From Thermoanaerobaculia bacterium (GTDB taxonomy: Bacteria; Acidobacteriota; Thermoanaerobaculia; UBA5066), in contig JAMQPJ010000557.1 of the NCBI GenBank assembly GCA_023717585.1, positions 1 to 8,256 of the forward strand: a stretch of DNA of 8,256 nt, written 5' to 3'. Position numbers and translations under genes: made by a program. This document shows positions 4,985 through 8,256 of this stretch, one piece after another (the stretch's first letter is position 1; every line of letters begins with the position of its first letter). A model generated the notes under the pieces. The model did not search any database. It saw nothing but the letters and a program-made list of their open reading frames with translations, and was not told the origin of the DNA.

Positions 4985-6712
4985 ATGGCCGTCAAGCTCG
5001 GGGATCTCCTGGTCAAGTCGAAGCTCATCACGGCTGAGCAGCTTCAGGAAGCACTGCGGGAGGTCCAGTCCTCGGGAATGAAGCTCGGCGAATCGCTCGT
5101 CAAGCTGGGCTACATCAGCGAGGACGACATCACCGAAACGCTGTCGGCGCAATTCGGCGTTCCGTCGATCAACCTCTCGCACTTCGAGATCGATCCGGCG
5201 GTCCTGAAGCTCGTCGCCGCCGACGTCGCGCGCAAGTACAACATTCTTCCGGTCAACAAGACGGGCGCCACCATCACGATCGCCATGGCCGACCCGACGA
5301 ACGTGTTCGCCATGGACGACATAAAGTTCATGACCGGGTACAACGTCGAGCCCGTCGTGGCGTCCGAGAACGCGCTTTCGCTCGCGATCGACAAGCACTA
5401 CGGGGCGACACACGCCCTCGAGCTAAAGAAGGTCATGGAGGAGATGTCGGTCGTGGACACGGCCGACACCTCACTCGAGGTCGTCGAAGAGTCCGAGCAG
5501 GAGATGATCGACCTCGAAAGACTGGTCGACGAGGGCGAGGAAGCGCCCGTCATCCGGCTCGTCAACATCATCCTGACGGACGCGATCAAGCGCGGAGCGT
5601 CGGACATCCACATCGAGCCCTACGAACGCGAATACCGCGTCCGGTACCGCATCGACGGCATCCTCTACGAAGTCATGAACCCGCCTCCGAAGCTCCGGGA
5701 CGCCATCGCGTCGCGCATCAAGATTCTCGCGAAGATGGACATCGCCGAGAAGCGCCTGCCGCAGGACGGCCGCATCAAGATCAAGATGAAGCTCGCGGGC
5801 AAGGTGAAGGAGCTCGACTACCGCGTCTCCGTCCTTCCGACGCTGTTCGGAGAGAAAATCGTCTGCCGGCTCCTCGACAAAGACAACCTCATGCTCGACA
5901 TGACGAAGCTGGGGTTCGAGAAGGAGAGCCTGCTCAAGTTCGAGAAGGCCATCCTGCGCCCGTGGGGCATGGTCCTCGTGACCGGGCCGACGGGGTCGGG
6001 GAAGACGAACACGCTCTACTCGGCCCTCTCGCGCATCAACACGCCCGAAACGAACATCATGACGGCCGAGGATCCGGTCGAGTTCAACCTGCCGGGGATC
6101 AATCAGGTCCAGATGAAGGACCAGATCGGCCTGAACTTCGCGATGGCCCTGCGCTCGTTCCTCCGGCAGGATCCGAACATCATCCTCGTCGGCGAGATCC
6201 GCGACTTCGAGACCGCGGAAATCGCGGTCAAGGCGTCCCTCACCGGGCACCTCGTGCTCTCGACGCTTCACACGAACGACGCGCCCTCCACGATCAACCG
6301 CCTCATGAACATGGGCATCGAGCCCTACCTCGTCGCGACGTCTGTCGTCCTCATCGCGGCGCAGCGCCTCATCCGGCGCGTCTGCGCGAGCTGCAAGGGC
6401 CCCACGGAAGTCGCCCCCCAGGTCCTCGTCTCCCTCGGCTTCACGGCGGAGGACGCCAAGAGCGTCCAGGTCATGAAGGGCAAGGGCTGCGAGAAGTGCA
6501 ACAACACCGGATACAAGGGCCGCGTCGCGCTCGTCGAGGTCCTCGAGATCTCCGAGGAGATCCGCGAGCTCATCCTCTCGGGCGCCTCGTCGATCGAGAT
6601 CAAGCGGAAGGGCCTCGAGGAGGGAATGGTTTCCCTGCGCCGCTCCGGCCTCCAGAAGATCAAGGACGGCCTGACGTCGATCGAGGAAGTCGTCCGGGAG
6701 ACGGTGCTCTAG
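4985..6712 (+). CDS. pilB: Type IV pilus assembly ATPase PilB (GspE family)
   Basis: A 575-residue hexameric ATPase that drives pilus extension from the cytoplasmic face of the inner membrane. Residues 1 to about 140 form an MshEN/T2SSE_N domain with two repeat motifs (KLGDLLVKSKLITAEQL and KLGESLVKLGYISEDDI), the type that binds cyclic di-GMP in MshE and some PilB proteins. An acidic linker (about 148-187) leads to the ATPase: ASDIHIEP (205-212), Walker A GPTGSGKT (334-341), the Asp box AEDPVEF (361-367), Walker B-region IILVGEIRD (399-407) with Glu404, and the His box GHLVLSTLHTND (421-432). A zinc tetracysteine follows (Cys467, Cys470, Cys502, Cys505), a hallmark of PilB/GspE that PilT lacks. 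Length is typical. Following pilT and pilC identify it as the pilus rather than type II secretion ATPase. The start is ATG 4985, without a Shine-Dalgarno. Confidence 0.96.
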   Translation: MAVKLGDLLVKSKLITAEQLQEALREVQSSGMKLGESLVKLGYISEDDITETLSAQFGVPSINLSHFEIDPAVLKLVAADVARKYNILPVNKTGATITIAMADPTNVFAMDDIKFMTGYNVEPVVASENALSLAIDKHYGATHALELKKVMEEMSVVDTADTSLEVVEESEQEMIDLERLVDEGEEAPVIRLVNIILTDAIKRGASDIHIEPYEREYRVRYRIDGILYEVMNPPPKLRDAIASRIKILAKMDIAEKRLPQDGRIKIKMKLAGKVKELDYRVSVLPTLFGEKIVCRLLDKDNLMLDMTKLGFEKESLLKFEKAILRPWGMVLVTGPTGSGKTNTLYSALSRINTPETNIMTAEDPVEFNLPGINQVQMKDQIGLNFAMALRSFLRQDPNIILVGEIRDFETAEIAVKASLTGHLVLSTLHTNDAPSTINRLMNMGIEPYLVATSVVLIAAQRLIRRVCASCKGPTEVAPQVLVSLGFTAEDAKSVQVMKGKGCEKCNNTGYKGRVALVEVLEISEEIRELILSGASSIEIKRKGLEEGMVSLRRSGLQKIKDGLTSIEEVVRETVL

Positions 6713-6755
6713 GCTCCTCGACACATCCTCGCGAGCGGGCTCGTCGACGTCCGGG

Positions 6756-6788
6756 CGTGGGGCTGAGGGGGCTCCGCCACGGGTTTTT
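6756..6788 (+). terminator. Possible weak intrinsic terminator after pilB
   Basis: In the 123-nt gap between pilB and pilT, CGTGG (6756-6760) pairs with CCACG (6777-6781). Two further G-C pairs become possible if one base bulges. The hairpin is followed after two G residues by TTTTT (6784-6788). The stem is short and imperfect and the T run is only five long, so this may give partial attenuation at most. It sits directly before a candidate pilT promoter, which fits a transcription-unit boundary. Confidence 0.35.
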
Positions 6789-6802
6789 CCGGGCGCATGG
6801 CG

Positions 6803-6828
6803 TATCATTCGTGAGTACTCGGGAGGGA
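6803..6828 (+). promoter_or_regulatory. Candidate pilT promoter (-10) and ribosome binding site
   Basis: TATCAT (6803-6808) is a five-of-six match to the -10 consensus and is followed 12 nt later by GGGAGGGA (6821-6828), a strong Shine-Dalgarno 7 nt before the pilT ATG. The arrangement gives a leader of roughly 20 nt, in contrast to the leaderless look of pilB. No good -35 hexamer is seen, only a T-rich stretch near 6784-6788. The site fixes the pilT start at 6836. Confidence 0.45.
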
Positions 6829-6835
6829 CATCGCA

Positions 6836-7978
6836 ATGGGGGTCACGCTCCATCAGCTCCTCAAGACGCTCGTCGAGCGCGGGGGATCGGACCTTCACAT
6901 CACGACGAACTCGCCGCCGATGATCCGGGTGGACGGTGATCTCATTCCGCTGGATTACCCGCCGCTCACGGTTCCCGAGACGAAGCAGCTCGCCTACTCG
7001 ATCCTGACGGACGTCCAGAAGCACCGCTTCGAGGAGCAGTTCGAGCTGGACCTGTCTTTCGGCGTGAAGGGCCTCGCGCGTTTCCGCGGCAACTGCTTCC
7101 TGCAGCGCGGCGCGGTGTCGGCCGTCTTCCGGCAGATTCCGTACGAGATTCTCGGCTTCCGCGAGCTGGGCGTTCCGAACGTCGTCGAGGGGCTGTGCAA
7201 CAAGCCGCGGGGCCTCGTCCTCGTCACCGGGCCGACGGGCTCGGGCAAGTCGACGACGCTCGCGACCATGCTCGACAAGATCAATCGCGAGCAGCCGAAG
7301 CACATCGTGACGATCGAGGACCCGATCGAGTTTCTCCACACGCACAAACGCTGCATCGTGAACCAGCGCGAGCTTCACGCCGACACGCACTCCTTCCCGA
7401 ACGCCCTGAAGGCCGTTCTCCGCGAGGACCCCGATGTCGTCCTCGTGGGCGAGATGCGCGACCTCGAGACGATGGAGTGCGCGCTGCGCATCGCGGAAAC
7501 GGGCCACCTGACGCTGGCCACGCTCCACACGAACAGCGCCGTCCAGACGATGAACCGCATCATCGACGCGTTCCCGGCGAACCAGCAACCTCAGGTGCGC
7601 GCCCAGCTGTCGTTCGTGCTCGAGGGAATCCTCTGCCAGAGCCTCCTCCCCCGCGCCGCGGGAAAAGGCCGCTGCATGGCGATGGAGATCCTCGTGCCGA
7701 CTCCCGCGATCCGCAACCTCATTCGCGAGGACAAGCTCCACCAGATCTACTCGATGATGCAGACCGGGCAGAACAAGTACGGCATGCAGACCTTCAACCA
7801 GTCGCTCGCGACGCTCGTTCATCGCCGCGTCATCTCGCAGGAGCTCGCCATGTCGGTCTCCTCGCTTCCCGACGAGCTCGCCGAAATGATCGCCCGCGGC
7901 GTGGGCGTCGTCACGACGACGGCGGCGGGCGGCTCCGCCGTCCCGGGCGCACCTCCGAACGTGGCGCGGCGCGGGTAA
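6836..7978 (+). CDS. pilT: Type IV pilus retraction ATPase PilT
   Basis: A 380-residue hexameric ATPase that depolymerises and retracts the pilus, powering twitching, DNA uptake or surface sensing. It opens with LLKTLVERGGSDLHI, the usual PilT N-terminus. It has Walker A GPTGSGKST (132-140), the Asp box IEDPIEF (160-166), Walker B-region VVLVGEMRDLETM (201-213) with Glu206, and the His box GHLTLATLHTN (223-233). The signature AIRNLIRE (291-298) separates PilT from PilB. There is no MshEN domain or tetracysteine, as expected. The length is slightly above the usual 340-360 because of a Gly/Ala/Pro-rich tail after about residue 355. It could be PilU, but the AIRNLIRE motif and the position between pilB and pilC favour PilT. 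A strong Shine-Dalgarno precedes it, and pilC follows after 18 nt. Confidence 0.96.
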   Translation: MGVTLHQLLKTLVERGGSDLHITTNSPPMIRVDGDLIPLDYPPLTVPETKQLAYSILTDVQKHRFEEQFELDLSFGVKGLARFRGNCFLQRGAVSAVFRQIPYEILGFRELGVPNVVEGLCNKPRGLVLVTGPTGSGKSTTLATMLDKINREQPKHIVTIEDPIEFLHTHKRCIVNQRELHADTHSFPNALKAVLREDPDVVLVGEMRDLETMECALRIAETGHLTLATLHTNSAVQTMNRIIDAFPANQQPQVRAQLSFVLEGILCQSLLPRAAGKGRCMAMEILVPTPAIRNLIREDKLHQIYSMMQTGQNKYGMQTFNQSLATLVHRRVISQELAMSVSSLPDELAEMIARGVGVVTTTAAGGSAVPGAPPNVARRG

Positions 7979-7987
7979 GCAGGGAGC

Positions 7988-7993
7988 GGAGGA
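7988..7993 (+). promoter_or_regulatory. Ribosome binding site of pilC
   Basis: GGAGGA lies 3 nt before the ATG at 7997, within the 18-nt gap after pilT. The spacing is a little short but the match is strong. It sets the pilC start and supports translation of pilT and pilC from one message. Confidence 0.65.
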
Positions 7994-7996
7994 CTC

Positions 7997-8256
7997 ATGG
8001 CGCAGTTCGTCTGGAAGGGCCGCACGCGGCAGGGAGGCACGACCGGCGGCGTCCTCGTCGCGGACTCGAAGGATCTCGCGATCGCCGACCTGAGGCGCAG
8101 GCAGATCGACGTCACGACCGTAAAGGAAAAAGGCAAAGAGTTCGCCGTGCCGAAGATCGGCGGCGGCAAGGTCAACGCGCGGCGTCTCGCGATCTTCACA
8201 CGCCAGTTCTCGGTCATGATCGACGCGGGCCTTCCGCTCGTGCAGTGCCTCGAGAT
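7997..8256 (+). CDS. pilC: Type IV pilus inner-membrane platform protein PilC, 5' part
   Basis: The first 86 codons of a PilC/GspF-family polytopic membrane protein, cut by the window end. The visible N-terminus reads MAQFVWKGRTRQGGTTGGVL, matching the F-x-(Y/W)-x-(A/G)-x-(D/T)-x-x-G opening of the family. A LRRRQIDVTTVKEK segment corresponds to the conserved LRxxGxxv strand. At about residues 64-86 comes FTRQFSVMIDAGLPLVQCLE, the classic start of the first cytoplasmic T2SSF domain. PilC connects PilB and PilT to the pilus rod and transmits their rotation. The membrane helices and the second repeat lie beyond the window. The order pilB-pilT-pilC is the standard type IVa arrangement. Confidence 0.93.
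   Translation, partial: MAQFVWKGRTRQGGTTGGVLVADSKDLAIADLRRRQIDVTTVKEKGKEFAVPKIGGGKVNARRLAIFTRQFSVMIDAGLPLVQCLE

Noticed and set aside
5471..7822. 783-codon open frame on the minus strand opposite pilB and pilT
   Set aside because: It is the antisense shadow of two certain genes in GC-rich DNA. The product is Arg/Asp/Glu/Leu-rich with no recognisable domain, it crosses the pilB-pilT gap, and it has no ribosome site.
1..8256. Search for mobile elements, CRISPR arrays, tRNA/rRNA, toxin-antitoxin or defence modules
   Set aside because: No transposase, integrase, regularly spaced repeats, tRNA-like sequence or defence partner genes were seen; the HNH protein alone is not enough to call a defence system.

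Overview
The window is GC-rich, with strong G/C preference at third codon positions, and reads as ordinary chromosome of a Gram-negative (diderm) bacterium. It holds lipid A and LPS-core genes followed by a type IV pilus motor operon. I recognise no mobile element, CRISPR array, rRNA or tRNA. The gene order and the style of the proteins would suit Acidobacteriota (for example a Thermoanaerobaculia-like lineage) or a deltaproteobacterial/myxobacterial relative. That placement is inference, because no rRNA or single-lineage marker is present.

Layout. Positions 1-842 (+) are the 3' part of lpxK (lipid A 4'-kinase; the P-loop end is outside the window). After 7 nt comes an LpxL/HtrB-type lipid A acyltransferase (850-1743, +). 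A convergent gap with an intrinsic terminator on the minus strand (about 1760-1793) separates these from a small secreted Lys/Thr/Ala-rich protein of unknown function (1818-2138, -). Upstream of that gene, on the same strand, is a stand-alone HNH endonuclease-family protein (2367-2966, -). The 228-nt gap between the two (2139-2366) has small hairpins and one AT-rich island but no recognisable gene.

A very short divergent intergenic region containing the palindrome TAACGTTA leads to a WaaC-like heptosyltransferase (2990-4057, +). Its 3' end overlaps the start of an exported DUF3108 protein (4020-4967, +). Right after that come pilB (4985-6712, +), pilT (6836-7978, +) and the first 86 codons of pilC (7997 to the window end, +).

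How the genes work together. LpxK, the acyltransferase and the heptosyltransferase all act on the inner leaflet/cytoplasmic side of LPS assembly: 4'-phosphorylation, secondary acylation and addition of the first core heptose. PilB (extension ATPase), PilT (retraction ATPase) and PilC (inner-membrane platform) form the cytoplasmic motor of the type IVa pilus. The DUF3108 protein sits between the two blocks and is probably periplasmic.

I found no convincing new multi-gene system. The observations most worth following are: a perfect dyad (CCCTGA-N10-TCAGGG) around a -10-like box directly in front of a probably leaderless pilB; a poly-Ser low-complexity insertion and a patch of AGA/AGG codons inside the heptosyltransferase; the small secreted protein whose predicted mature part uses only nine amino acid types; and the palindromic -10-like element between the divergent HNH and waaC genes.
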